A stretch of 64,000 bases of DNA. Origin: Brevundimonas nasdae (GTDB lineage Bacteria; Pseudomonadota; Alphaproteobacteria; Caulobacterales; Caulobacteraceae). The position numbers and the translations under genes were made by a program. The stretch is from positions 186,001-250,000 of the forward strand of contig NZ_JAEPWN010000004.1 in assembly GCF_016654005.1 (NCBI RefSeq). Reading direction: 5' to 3'. The notes below the pieces were generated by a model. That model worked only from the letters and a program-made list of their open reading frames with translations. It did not search any database and was not told the origin of the DNA. Positions 51,459-60,924 of this stretch are shown piece by piece. Each line of letters starts with the position of its first letter. Within the stretch, counting starts at the first letter, position 1.

Positions 51459-52709
51459 TCAGAGGGTTTCCATCCGCAGGGATTTCAATTTGGCCGCGTC
51501 GATCTCGCCCGAGGCGATCTTGCACAGAATCAGGGCGCTGAGCTGGGCGCGTTCGACGAAGCTGTCAGGCCAGGCGAACTCCTGGTCCGAGTGAATCTCT
51601 CCGCCCCGGACGCCCAGGGTGTCGATATTGGGCAGGCCTGCAGCGTGCAGGTTGTTGCCCTCGCAGACGCCGCCCGACGGTTTCCAGGCGATGGGCTGGC
51701 CCAGCAGGGCGCCCGCTTCCTTGACGGCTTCGAACAGGGCGGTCTGGGCGGCGTCCATCGGCTTGGGCGCGCGGGTGAAGCCGCCGTGCAGGTCCAGCGT
51801 CAGCCCCTCGAACGGCGGCGCGGCGGCGAGGGCGCGGACCTGGGCGTCGATCCAGTCAGCGGCGGCCTTGTCCGGCACACGCACGTTGAAGCGGACCACG
51901 GCGTTGTCGGCGACGACGTTCAGGGCGCCGCCGCCCGCGATCTTGGCCACATTGACGGTGACGCCTTCATGCTGGCCGTTCAGGCCATGCAGGGCTGCGG
52001 CGATGATGGCGGCGCCCGCCACCGCATTGCGGCCCTCGTCGAAGGCGCGGCCCGCATGGGCGGCGCGGCCGGTGACGATCAGATGATAGTTGCCGCTGCC
52101 CTTGCGAGCGCCCGCCAGGGTGCCGTCCGCCAATGCGGGCTCATAGGTCAGGCCGACATGGCCGCGCGCGCCCAGTTCCGCCAGCAGGGGCGCCGAGGCG
52201 GGCGAGCCGATCTCTTCATCGGGGCTGAGCAGCACGGTCCAGCCGACGCCGTGACGTTCGGGATGGGTTTCGAAGGCCTCAAGCGCGGCCAGAAGCACGC
52301 TGATCCCGCCCTTCATGTCGGCGACGCCGGGACCGTTCAGAGCGCCGTCCGCACGGGTGGTCACGGTCTGGAACCGGCTGTCGGCGGGAAAGACGGTGTC
52401 GTAGTGGCCGGTCAGCACGACCTGGATCGGCGCCTGGGGGCGAGCGGTGATCTTCAGGGCGTCGGCGGGGGCTTCCTCGCGTACCGAACCGTCGTCGGCG
52501 ACGGTGGTCGAGCCCTGGGTCGGTATGCGCTGGACCGTTGCCGGCAGAAGGCGGGCCTCGGCCTCCAGCACATCCAGCATGGCGTTCAGCCCGGCGGCGT
52601 TGCGGCTGCCGGAGTTGATGTTCGCCCAGTCGATGGTGCGGGCGATGATGGCCTCGCGCCGCGCGGCGACGTGATCGAGGACGGCCTGGTCAGAAATCAG
52701 AATCCGCAT
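51459..52709 (-). CDS. M20-family metallopeptidase in the AST operon (candidate succinylglutamate desuccinylase replacement)
   Basis: A 416-residue zinc hydrolase of the M20 (ArgE/DapE/CPG2) family. Metal ligands and the catalytic pair are present: GHYDTVF (His, Asp), GPGVADMKGG (Asp), SPDEEIGS (Glu-Glu), TYEPA (Glu) and GGEIHSDQEF (His). A dimerisation domain starts near HLIVTGRAAHAGRA. It is the first gene of the operon, with no gap before astA. No astE-like gene lies in the operon, and DapE shows that M20 enzymes can remove N-succinyl groups, so it may perform the AstE step; a peptidase or acetylornithine deacetylase role cannot be excluded. Confidence 0.88.
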   Translation of the reverse strand: MRILISDQAVLDHVAARREAIIARTIDWANINSGSRNAAGLNAMLDVLEAEARLLPATVQRIPTQGSTTVADDGSVREEAPADALKITARPQAPIQVVLTGHYDTVFPADSRFQTVTTRADGALNGPGVADMKGGISVLLAALEAFETHPERHGVGWTVLLSPDEEIGSPASAPLLAELGARGHVGLTYEPALADGTLAGARKGSGNYHLIVTGRAAHAGRAFDEGRNAVAGAAIIAAALHGLNGQHEGVTVNVAKIAGGGALNVVADNAVVRFNVRVPDKAAADWIDAQVRALAAAPPFEGLTLDLHGGFTRAPKPMDAAQTALFEAVKEAGALLGQPIAWKPSGGVCEGNNLHAAGLPNIDTLGVRGGEIHSDQEFAWPDSFVERAQLSALILCKIASGEIDAAKLKSLRMETL

Positions 52710-52774
52710 CGGTCGGACCCTAGACGCGGGGCGGGCAAAGGTGAAGGCCACGGGTGATGGACAGTGGAAGAATG

Positions 52775-52791
52775 CACGTCAGTTTGACGTG
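52775..52791. promoter_or_regulatory. Palindromic operator candidate upstream of the AST operon
   Basis: CACGTCA-GTT-TGACGTG is a perfect 7-bp inverted repeat, 66 bases upstream of the first AST operon gene and 126 bases upstream of the divergent arsC-like gene. It suits a dimeric regulator, whose identity is unknown. Confidence 0.5.
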
Positions 52792-52916
52792 GGAATGGAT
52801 CATATCATGCTGAAATCGGCGGCTCTGGGCCAATATTTTTAAGGCGTGGCGTAGTGGTGCAAGTCGGCTGCGCGGTGGTGTATGTCGCCGTGACACGCCT
52901 GAAACAGGAGCCTTGA

Positions 52917-53258
52917 GTGAGCGTCACCGTCTTCCACAATCCCAAATGCAGCACCTCGCGCAACGCCATCGCCCTGCTGCGTGAGAAGGGCGTCGAGCCG
53001 ACGGTCGTCGAATATCTGAAGACCGGCTGGGATCGCGCCACGCTGGAGCGGCTGGCGGCCAGAACCGGCGTCGGGATGGCGGGCCTGCTTCGGAAAAAGG
53101 AGGCGGACGCCAAGGCCCTGTTGGACGCAGGCGCGGACGATGAGGCGATCATCGCCGCCGCCATCGCCCAGCCCATCCTGATCGAACGCCCTATCGCCGA
53201 GACGGCCAAGGGCGCCGTGATCGGCAGGCCCGTCGAGCGGGTGCTCGACGTCCTTTAA
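52917..53258 (+). CDS. arsC: ArsC-family arsenate reductase (glutaredoxin type)
   Basis: A 113-residue protein starting at GTG 52917. It has the ArsC active site HNPKCSTSRNAIALL with Cys11 followed by Ser-Thr-Ser-Arg, a thioredoxin-like fold, and the C-terminal pattern QPILIERPIAETAKGAVIGRPVERVLDVL, which contains the Arg residues that hold arsenate. No ars operon genes are adjacent, and chromosomal ArsC-like proteins may have other redox roles, so arsenate reduction is likely but not certain. Confidence 0.88.
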   Translation: MSVTVFHNPKCSTSRNAIALLREKGVEPTVVEYLKTGWDRATLERLAARTGVGMAGLLRKKEADAKALLDAGADDEAIIAAAIAQPILIERPIAETAKGAVIGRPVERVLDVL

Positions 53259-53264
53259 TCCCGA

Positions 53265-56200
53265 TCAGTGACGGTTCGGTCGGCGATCGTTGCGCTGACC
53301 GGCCTCACGGCTTTCGCGACGCCAGCGGATCGACAGGCTGGTATCGCCCTGACCGCCGAACTTGGACGCCACGGCGATGTTGCGGCGCGGCTGCCATTCG
53401 ACCTTGACCGCAGCCCCGCCTTCGCCGCCGCCGATCACCTCCAGGTAGACGTTGTCGGTGATGTAGCGACCGCCCGAGACGGTGACGGCCGAGGCCTCGC
53501 CGCCGAAGGACAGGCGGTCCAGACCCGCCAGTTCGCGCAGGTTGCCGATCACATCGAACCCGCCGCCGCCCGCCAGAGACGCCACGCCCGCCGCCAACTG
53601 CGCCGCCTCGAAGGGCGACAGCTGCGAGGCCGAGCGGCCGAACAGCACCTGCGACAGGATTTCGTCCTGGGGCAGGGCGGGGCTGGAGGTCAGGGCGATC
53701 TTCGGCTCCGCCGCCGTACCGGTGACGTCGATCGTGGCGGTCAGGGCCGGGTCCTCGCGCACCGCCTTCAGGTTCAGGCGGATCTGCTTGGGATCGGTCG
53801 ACAGGGTGACGCGTCCGTCGTCGTCGAAGACGAAACGCTTACCCGCGAACTCATAGTCGCCGCGCACCACATTGGCCGTGCCTGTCAGCTGCGGCTGGGC
53901 GATGGTGCCGCGAACACGGGCGTTGACGTCGAGGATGACGTTCAGGCCGCGCCCGCTGACCCGCACCTTGCCGCCGGTGGAGCGCAGGGCGATGTCCATG
54001 CCGATCTGGGGGCCGCGCTCGCGCGCTTCCTTCTCGACCGGATCGCCGCCGGGGCGGTTGATCTCGACCACGTCCATGGCGACGATGCCGGTGGAGCCGG
54101 GAACTTCCGGTTCGATCTTGGCCTCGTCGACATTGATCTGACCGCCCAGCTGGATGTTGCCGTCAGCGCCGCGGACGATCGTGATCGGACCCGAGGCGCG
54201 GGCCTGGGCGATGTCGTTGTCGATGACGCGGAACCGGGTCAGCGTCAGTTGAGCGTTGGAGCCGGAACCCTCGCGCAGACCGATGCGGCCCTGGCCCGAA
54301 ACCGTGCCGCCGGATCCGTCATTGGCGGTGAAGGTCTGGATCTGGGCGGTGGTGTCGTCAAAGCTGGTGCGCAGCGTCAGGTCGCCCAGACGCAGGCCGA
54401 TGGCGTTCTCGCGATAGCTGCCCTGCGACAGATCGAACCGTCCGTTCAGGCGCGGGGCCTTCAGGGTGCCGGCGATGGTCGCCTGACCGTTGACCTGACC
54501 CGCCAGACTGCGGTCGCCGCCCAGGAACAGATCCCAGATGGGCTGGATCTGGCCGTTGATCGAAACCCGGCCCGACATTTCGCGCGTATTGGCGATGGCC
54601 AGCCGCAGGGGTGCGGCGGAGGCTTCGACCGGCAGGGTGATGTCGGCGGAGGCCTGGACCGCGCCTTCATCCACGGCGGAGGCCTTGATGCTGAGGCTGT
54701 CGCCCGCAAGCGTGGCGTCCACGCGGCCATTGACCGCCAGACCGCGCGGGGCGTCGATGCTGCGCACGTTCTGCAGGGCGATGTTGGCCGTGCCGGACAG
54801 GTCATTGCCTGCGCCCCGCACATTGACCTGACCCGTCGCCGTGCCGCGCAGGTCGGGGGCGATGGAGCCCAGTTCGACGCTGGTCAGATTGGCCTGGATG
54901 GAGGCCGTGCGGGCGTCCTGGCGCAGGTCGGCCAGAAGGATGCCGCCGCCGACGCCCAGGTCCAGGTGCGCCGTCTTTTCCGCCCCGTTCAGGGTGACCG
55001 AAGCCGGGCTGCGGGTGGTGAAGGCCACGTCACGCACCCGTCCGCCGCCGCGCAGGCTGAGCGAATGGGCCGTGTTCTGGCGAGAATAGACGCCCGTGCC
55101 GTTGAACTGGGCCGGATTGTCGCCACCCACGTCCAGCGCCAGGGTGAAGGGCAGGTTGTCCAGAGTGCCGCGTCCCTTCAGGTCCAGGGTGCGGACCATC
55201 CACGACTGACCGGCCAGACGCACATTGCGTCCGGTAACGTCCAGAATGGCGCTGTCGGACCCGCCGCCTTCGGTCAGGCGCACCCGGCCGTTGGCTTCGC
55301 CCGAGGCCAGGAAGGCCCCGGCGCGGGCGGAGAAGGTCATGTCGGCGCTGGAGGGGATGTTGTCGGACAGGGCGATGGCGCCCTGGGCCGTCACGCCGCC
55401 TGCGTTCACGTCCACGTCGGTCAGGCGGATGCGCTTGCCGCCCAGGAAGAAGTTCCCGGCGGCGCGGGCGGGACCATAGTTGGAGCCGCTGGTCACGGTG
55501 ATGCGGCCGTCGGAGGCGTCGGCGCCCTTGCGGAAGCTGAGGATCAGATCGGCATTGGTCAGGATCAGGTCGCCCGCCGTGATCTTCTCGAAGCCGGCGG
55601 TCAGGTCGGCGCGGGGCTGGGACAGGGTGCCCGTCAGAGCGCCATTGCCCTTCATGTCGCCCGCGATCTCGACCGGACCGGCGTTGAAGGGACCGCGTGC
55701 ATTCCAGTCCAGCGCCAGACGCAGCTGGCCGGTCGTTTCGATCAGGCCCTTGGCCCCGGCGCGGCCCTGTGCGCCGGTCAGTTCGCCACGATCGACCTCA
55801 ATGCGGTTGCCGTTCAGCTTGCCCGCCAGTTCCAGACGCGGGGTCTTGCCCAGCAGACGGTCCAGCTCTTCCATGCCCAGTGTCAGATTGCGGCCGCGGC
55901 CATCGAAGCTGAGCACCCAAGGGGCCTTGGCCTTGCCTGAGGATGAGGCGCGGATCGGACCGCCGAAGGCGCCGTGCGCCTCGGCCATGACGCGGGCGGC
56001 GTCGGTCAGTTGGGCGTCGCCGTTGAAGCTCATGCCGCCCAACAGGTTGCGTGAACCCGAGCCGGTCAGGGTCAGGCCTTGGCCCTGCAGATCGACCTTT
56101 TTCAGCAGCAGGGCGCCGTCTTTCATGCGGGCGGCCTGCATCTGCAGACGCGGGGCCGCGCCCAGCAGGCCGCCGATGATGCCTTCCGCTGCGCCGCCGG

Positions 56201-57524
56201 TGACGCGGACGTCGCCGTCCAGATCATAGCGCCCGTCCTTGGCCTGAAGGTTCAGCGGACCGGATATGCGGGTGGCGCGGTAGGAGGCCAGATCGGCGTT
56301 CAGAACCGTGGCCGTTCCGGTCAGGCTCCAGGCGTCGGCGCCGCCCTTGAACACGCCGGAATAGGCGGTTGGACCCGCGATATTGGCTCCGATCATGCGG
56401 CTGAGCGACGCGATCTCGATATCCAGCTTGATGCCGGTGGGCGAGGTGTTGTCCTTGGTGCGGATGACGCCGCTGGCGTGCGAGTTGACGTTGTCCGAGA
56501 TCAGACGCCAGCCCACGCCCTGCAGGTCCTTGTCTGCGGTCGGGACCATGGCGAAGCCGAAGCGGGCCGTGCGGCCCACTCTTGCAATGAAGGGTTCGAG
56601 CAGATCCGAGCCGCTGAAGTCGGCGAAACCGGAAACGCGCGCGCCCTTCTTGTCGGTGAACTGGCCATCGACGATCAGAGGGGTGAACTGGCCGGTCTGG
56701 ACCTTGGCGTGGACCACGTCGGCGTTCAGCACGGCGACAGCCGAGAAGGGCTGGTCGGGCGAATAGCCCAACGCCCCCGCCAGCGGTCCGCCCTGGGCCT
56801 CGTTGGCGCGCAGGTTGACCCGCATCTCGCTGAGCTTGCCGCCGATGGAGGCGGCCAGGCGCAGATAGTCGCCGGGACGGTTCAGGCTGTCGGCGTTCAG
56901 GTTTACAACCTTGGCGCCCGTGCGCGGCACGCTGGCGTCGCCCGCCAGGCTCCAGCGGCCGTATTCCTTGGAGAAGCCCTCCATCAGGTCGAGCTTGGTC
57001 GCGAATTTGTCGATCTTGATCGAGATCGGCATAGGGCCGCCCGGCGGCTCGTCCTTGGCCTCTTCCAGCACGGGGCGGCGGATCACCTGGATCACATCCG
57101 CCTGGATGTTATGGGCGTGCAGGCGACGGCCGAGAAGGGCCGTGTAGGACCATTTCATGCGCAGATTGCGGGCGTCCAGCCAGACGCCTTCGCTGTCGGT
57201 CACCGTGATACGGTCGACCGAGAAGTCCTTGAGCACATCGCCCTTCAGCCCATAGACGTGCAGGCGTCCGAAGCGGCTGAGCTTCAGATTCTGCACCAGA
57301 CCAGACACGTGTTCGCGCCCGCCGTCGGTGGCGACGTAATGGCGGACGCCGACCAGGGCGACGCCCAGCAGGACGACCAGACCCGCCAGAACGCAGGCGG
57401 CGATGACGCCGATCTTCTTAAGCGGCCAGCCGCGCTTGCGGGCAGGCTTCTTCGGCGGCGTGGCGGAAGGCGTGGGCGTTTCGTCCTGCACCGGCGCAGT
57501 CTCGGAGGGCGGGATCTCGGTCAA
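53265..57524 (-). CDS. tamB: Translocation and assembly module protein TamB
   Basis: Large bridge-like protein that spans the periplasm, works with TamA, and is implicated in autotransporter assembly and phospholipid transport. The 1419-residue protein has a Pro/Lys-rich cytoplasmic start, one transmembrane anchor (about residues 34-57), a very long beta-rich groove-forming region, and the TamB (DUF490) C-terminal domain from about 1050 (GLRLGDLTLRTSFDD, ending EGGAAVKVEWQPRRNIAVASKFG). The TTG start overlaps the tamA stop (TTGA), so it depends on tamA translation. Confidence 0.94.
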   Translation of the reverse strand: MTEIPPSETAPVQDETPTPSATPPKKPARKRGWPLKKIGVIAACVLAGLVVLLGVALVGVRHYVATDGGREHVSGLVQNLKLSRFGRLHVYGLKGDVLKDFSVDRITVTDSEGVWLDARNLRMKWSYTALLGRRLHAHNIQADVIQVIRRPVLEEAKDEPPGGPMPISIKIDKFATKLDLMEGFSKEYGRWSLAGDASVPRTGAKVVNLNADSLNRPGDYLRLAASIGGKLSEMRVNLRANEAQGGPLAGALGYSPDQPFSAVAVLNADVVHAKVQTGQFTPLIVDGQFTDKKGARVSGFADFSGSDLLEPFIARVGRTARFGFAMVPTADKDLQGVGWRLISDNVNSHASGVIRTKDNTSPTGIKLDIEIASLSRMIGANIAGPTAYSGVFKGGADAWSLTGTATVLNADLASYRATRISGPLNLQAKDGRYDLDGDVRVTGGAAEGIIGGLLGAAPRLQMQAARMKDGALLLKKVDLQGQGLTLTGSGSRNLLGGMSFNGDAQLTDAARVMAEAHGAFGGPIRASSSGKAKAPWVLSFDGRGRNLTLGMEELDRLLGKTPRLELAGKLNGNRIEVDRGELTGAQGRAGAKGLIETTGQLRLALDWNARGPFNAGPVEIAGDMKGNGALTGTLSQPRADLTAGFEKITAGDLILTNADLILSFRKGADASDGRITVTSGSNYGPARAAGNFFLGGKRIRLTDVDVNAGGVTAQGAIALSDNIPSSADMTFSARAGAFLASGEANGRVRLTEGGGSDSAILDVTGRNVRLAGQSWMVRTLDLKGRGTLDNLPFTLALDVGGDNPAQFNGTGVYSRQNTAHSLSLRGGGRVRDVAFTTRSPASVTLNGAEKTAHLDLGVGGGILLADLRQDARTASIQANLTSVELGSIAPDLRGTATGQVNVRGAGNDLSGTANIALQNVRSIDAPRGLAVNGRVDATLAGDSLSIKASAVDEGAVQASADITLPVEASAAPLRLAIANTREMSGRVSINGQIQPIWDLFLGGDRSLAGQVNGQATIAGTLKAPRLNGRFDLSQGSYRENAIGLRLGDLTLRTSFDDTTAQIQTFTANDGSGGTVSGQGRIGLREGSGSNAQLTLTRFRVIDNDIAQARASGPITIVRGADGNIQLGGQINVDEAKIEPEVPGSTGIVAMDVVEINRPGGDPVEKEARERGPQIGMDIALRSTGGKVRVSGRGLNVILDVNARVRGTIAQPQLTGTANVVRGDYEFAGKRFVFDDDGRVTLSTDPKQIRLNLKAVREDPALTATIDVTGTAAEPKIALTSSPALPQDEILSQVLFGRSASQLSPFEAAQLAAGVASLAGGGGFDVIGNLRELAGLDRLSFGGEASAVTVSGGRYITDNVYLEVIGGGEGGAAVKVEWQPRRNIAVASKFGGQGDTSLSIRWRRESREAGQRNDRRPNRH

Positions 57525-59320
57525 AACGCCTGTCCGATGCTGATGTAGACCTGGAAGTCAGGATCGCCGTCGCGCTTGTTCAGCGGCAGGGCGATGTCGC
57601 CGCGCACGGGGCCGAACGGCAGCTTGTAGCGCACGCCCAGACCCGCGCCGTAACGCATGTTGCTCAGGTTCGGCGTCTCCTGGAAGCCGATGGCGCCGGC
57701 GTCGAGGAAGGCCACGGCCTGGAAGCTGGCGCCCACGTCGCGGCGCACCTCGAACGAGGTTTCGAACAGCGACATGCCCCCGCGCGGCGTGCCGTCGGGC
57801 AGTTGCGGGTTGACCCCCTGATACTGATAGCCGCGCACCGAGCCGCCGCCGCCCGAGTAGAACAGACGGTCGGAAGGCACGCTGAGTTCGTTGCCGCCGA
57901 TGATGGAGCCGACGCGCAGGCGTCCGGCCAGCACGGTGCGGCCGTCATTCTGAACCGGGTAATAGGCCGTGGCCTGACCTTCGCTGCGCATGAATAGCAC
58001 CGTATCCTCGCCCGCCACGGCGGTCGGTTGGATCGAGGCGGCCAGACGCCAGCCCTTGGTCGGGTTCAGCGGGTCGTTGGAGTTGTCCAGATAGGCGCTG
58101 GTGCGCACGGTTACGATCGCCAGATTGCGGTCGAAAGAGACCCGCTGGGGCGGCAGGGACGTATAGTCGTAGCGGTTCTCGTTATAGTGGCCCGCGTCCA
58201 GACCGATGCCGTAGCTGAAGAAGGACGTCTTGCCGATGCGCTGGCGCAGGTCGGCGTTCAGGACCAGGGCGGCGCGGCGATAGGCGTCGGTGTCTTCGTT
58301 CACCACGCCCGCGCCGAGTGTCAGGGTGCGGCCCGGCTTGCGCCAGTGGGGCAGGGACAGGTCAGCGCCGATCCGGCTGTTGATGTCGGCCAGGCGCGCT
58401 TCGAGGCGCAGGGTGTCGGCGCGGCCGAAACGGTTGTAGCGGGTCTGGATGACATCGACGCCGACGCCCTCGGCGGTCGACCAGGTGGCGCCCGCCTCCA
58501 GAATGCGGCGGGGGCGGTCCTGCAGGCTGACGATGACGGGGCGCAGGCCCTCGGCGGTCACCTGATCCAGCGGCGACAGGCCGACATTGACGCCGTCATA
58601 GACGCCGGTGTCCAGCAGGCGGCGCTCAAGCTCGGCGACCAGTTCGGGGTCGTAGCGCTGGCCCTCGGTCCAGGGCGCCAGATTGGCGGCCCACTGCGGA
58701 TTGGTGCGCCCGCGCGATTCGACCCGCACGCCGTTCAGCAGCACCAGCTTGCCGGAATCGATGCGGTATTCCGGCGCGACGGTGAAGCTCGCGTGATCGA
58801 CCACGACGCGGCGCGGCTGGGCCACGGCGTCGGCATAGCCGTCGCGGGTGAGGGCGGCGACCAGCCGGCCCTCGCCCGCGATGACATCGACCGCGCGACC
58901 GGGATCACCGGCCTTCAGGCCGATGGCGTTCTTGGCGTCGGCGGCGGACTCCGCGTCCGGCGCGGGGTCCGTCCAGGTGATGGTCGGATCGGTCAGCAGG
59001 AAACGGCGGCCGGGCTGGACCGAGACGATGGCCACGGGGGTGTCGTCACCCTCGACCACATCCTCGACCGTGGACTGATAATAGCCTTCCGAGCGAAGCA
59101 GGGCGGTGGCGGATTCGCTGGCGCGGCGCGCCCGACGGCGGGCCTCGAACCGGCTGTCCGGCGCGTCGTCCACCTCTCCGACCGCGCGCTCCAGCGCCCG
59201 ACGCAGTTCGGTCTCCATGTCGCCGCGGATCTGGGCGCGTTGCTGGTCGGCGAAGGCAGGCAGGGCGCACGCCGACCCTGCGGCCAGGGCGACGAGGAAC
59301 AGGGAGGGTCTGAACGTCAA
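57521..59320 (-). CDS. tamA: Outer-membrane translocation and assembly protein TamA (Omp85 family)
   Basis: Omp85-type beta-barrel with POTRA domains. The 599-residue protein has a signal peptide ending ALPAFA, about three POTRA domains (to about residue 260), and a barrel with the Omp85 motif GGGGSVRGYQYQG and the closing strand GDPDFQVYISIGQAF with terminal Phe. It starts at TTG 59320; the nearest ATG upstream is out of frame. It is the first gene of tamA-tamB and partners the product of the next gene. Confidence 0.93.
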   Translation of the reverse strand: MTFRPSLFLVALAAGSACALPAFADQQRAQIRGDMETELRRALERAVGEVDDAPDSRFEARRRARRASESATALLRSEGYYQSTVEDVVEGDDTPVAIVSVQPGRRFLLTDPTITWTDPAPDAESAADAKNAIGLKAGDPGRAVDVIAGEGRLVAALTRDGYADAVAQPRRVVVDHASFTVAPEYRIDSGKLVLLNGVRVESRGRTNPQWAANLAPWTEGQRYDPELVAELERRLLDTGVYDGVNVGLSPLDQVTAEGLRPVIVSLQDRPRRILEAGATWSTAEGVGVDVIQTRYNRFGRADTLRLEARLADINSRIGADLSLPHWRKPGRTLTLGAGVVNEDTDAYRRAALVLNADLRQRIGKTSFFSYGIGLDAGHYNENRYDYTSLPPQRVSFDRNLAIVTVRTSAYLDNSNDPLNPTKGWRLAASIQPTAVAGEDTVLFMRSEGQATAYYPVQNDGRTVLAGRLRVGSIIGGNELSVPSDRLFYSGGGGSVRGYQYQGVNPQLPDGTPRGGMSLFETSFEVRRDVGASFQAVAFLDAGAIGFQETPNLSNMRYGAGLGVRYKLPFGPVRGDIALPLNKRDGDPDFQVYISIGQAF

Positions 59321-59401
59321 GCTTGAACCTTGGTCATCAGCGCTTCGCGCTAGTCATGCCGATGATGCGCCGCCCTGATCAGGGGCGTCGCGTCGGCGGC
59401 C

Positions 59402-59674
59402 TCAGTAGAAGAGGGTTTCGCTGTCCGGCTGGACGGATTGGGCGGATGATTTCTCAGCTGGCGGCAGGGTTTCCGGCGCGGGCGTCGGTGTGGGATCGAC
59501 GACGTGCGGGGCGGCGACAGGCGCGGCTGATTCTTCGGCTGCGGGGGCGTGGACCTCTTCTTCGACCACAGGCGCCTCTGCGCGGTCGTCTGAGCGCGTC
59601 TGGTAATCGTCACAGCTCGCAAGTCCCGACGCACCCAGCGCCGCGACGGCCAGAACGATAGTCATGCGTCTCAT
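59402..59674 (-). CDS. Small Pro/Ala/Glu-rich lipoprotein
   Basis: A 90-residue protein with a lipoprotein signal (GLASC, Cys21) followed by a low-complexity, acidic, Pro/Ala/Glu-rich chain with no evident fold. It could be a periplasmic spacer or a surface lipoprotein. ATGs at codons 1 and 4 are both possible starts. It lies 81 bases upstream of tamA on the same strand, so it may be co-transcribed with the TAM genes, but function is unknown. Confidence 0.7.
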   Translation of the reverse strand: MRRMTIVLAVAALGASGLASCDDYQTRSDDRAEAPVVEEEVHAPAAEESAAPVAAPHVVDPTPTPAPETLPPAEKSSAQSVQPDSETLFY

Positions 59675-59754
59675 CGATAAAGACTCCCCAAGGTCATGAC
59701 CTTGTTCAACGCCCCCACGTCATAGCTGTTCCATAGCGACGAAAAGGCGTCTGG

Positions 59755-60828
59755 TCATCTCCAGTTGGCGACAGCCGTCTGAATATCGATGCGATTCGCC
59801 GACCCGCCGGGTTCGAGCCGTTCCCCGTCGAAGCGTGGAGCCGTGGCGGGCAGGCCGTCGATGAAGGTCTGCCGCGCCATATTGTGCGGATGGGCGGGGG
59901 CTTCCGACAGGCTGAGCACCGGTGTCACGCAGGCCTCGGTCGGGGCGAAATGAGCGACCCACTCGTCGCGATCCCTTGCGGCGAACAGGGCCGCGAAACG
60001 CTCATGCTGGGCCGGCCAGCCGGAGACGTCATACTGCGGGGCCTGGGTCGGATCGATTTCAAGTCCCGCCAGCAGGGCCGCATAGAAGCGCGGTTCCAGC
60101 GCCGCCACGGCGACAAAGCCGCCGTCCCGGCAGGTGTAGCAGCGATAGAAGGGCGCGCCCCCGTCCAGCAGGTTTGCGCCACGCCGGTCGCTCCACATGC
60201 CCTGGCCGCGCAGGGCCTGGAACAGGCCGCCCAGCAGGGCCGATCCGTCGGTCATCGCGGCGTCGACGACCCGTCCGCGCCCGGTGGTCTTTGTCTCGAT
60301 CAGGGCCGCCAGCAGGCCCGTGACCAGCAGCATGGCGCCGCCGCCATAGTCGCCGACCAGATTGAGCGGCGGGCTGGGCGGGCGGTCCGCGTCGCCCATG
60401 GCGTGCAGCACGCCGCTGAGCCCGATGTAGTTCAGGTCATGGCCGACTTCATTGGCCAGCGGCCCATCCTGACCCCAGCCCGTCACCCGTCCGAAGACCA
60501 GGCGTGGATTGCGGGCGGCCAGCACGTCCGGTCCATAGCCCAGCCGCTCCATGACGCCCGGACGGAAACCCTCGATCACCGCATCGGCGTGGTCGACCAG
60601 TTGCAGGATGTGCTCGCGATCCTGCGGCGACTTCAGATCGACCGGCGCAGCGGCCCGCCCGCGATGCAGCACCGCCCCGCCGACCTGATCAAAGACAGCG
60701 GCCCCGGCTGATTCCGAACGCGTCAGCCGCAGCACCTCCGCCCCCAGGTCCGCCAGCATCATTCCGGCGAAGGTCACGGGGCCTAAACCGTCGAATTCGA
60801 GGATGCGCAGGCCATTAAGTGGTTTCAT
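59755..60828 (-). CDS. CaiB/BaiF-family CoA transferase (alpha-methylacyl-CoA racemase-like)
   Basis: A 357-residue class III CoA-transferase-fold protein from ATG 60828. The family start KPLNGLRILEFDGLGP leads to FAGMMLADLGAEVLRL. The catalytic Asp is in LVGDYGGGAMLLV, and the GDYGGG form with this shorter length is typical of alpha-methylacyl-CoA racemases, which invert 2-methylacyl-CoA in branched fatty acid or bile acid breakdown. Transferase and racemase activities cannot be separated by reading alone. It is divergent from tRNA-Lys. Confidence 0.88.
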   Translation of the reverse strand: MKPLNGLRILEFDGLGPVTFAGMMLADLGAEVLRLTRSESAGAAVFDQVGGAVLHRGRAAAPVDLKSPQDREHILQLVDHADAVIEGFRPGVMERLGYGPDVLAARNPRLVFGRVTGWGQDGPLANEVGHDLNYIGLSGVLHAMGDADRPPSPPLNLVGDYGGGAMLLVTGLLAALIETKTTGRGRVVDAAMTDGSALLGGLFQALRGQGMWSDRRGANLLDGGAPFYRCYTCRDGGFVAVAALEPRFYAALLAGLEIDPTQAPQYDVSGWPAQHERFAALFAARDRDEWVAHFAPTEACVTPVLSLSEAPAHPHNMARQTFIDGLPATAPRFDGERLEPGGSANRIDIQTAVANWR

Positions 60829-60924
60829 CCCCAAGGAGTATCTTTGAGCGGGCTTGACCGGAAGAGCGGATTGCAACAGAAGGCGCCCTTCGACGTTTCG
60901 GGCCGGTCCCGGACGACGTGCGGT

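Noticed and set aside
50613-52757. 714-residue open frame antisense to astA and the M20 gene
   Set aside because: Shadow of two well-supported genes; composition is His/Gly/Gln/Arg-rich without domains.
52791-52842. 15-codon ORF (MDHIML...QYF) as a leader peptide in the AST/arsC gap
   Set aside because: No clear ribosome site, no run of regulatory codons such as Arg, and no attenuator hairpins after it.
53268-55940. 890-residue open frame antisense to tamB
   Set aside because: Shadow of the TamB coding sequence; no recognisable motif.
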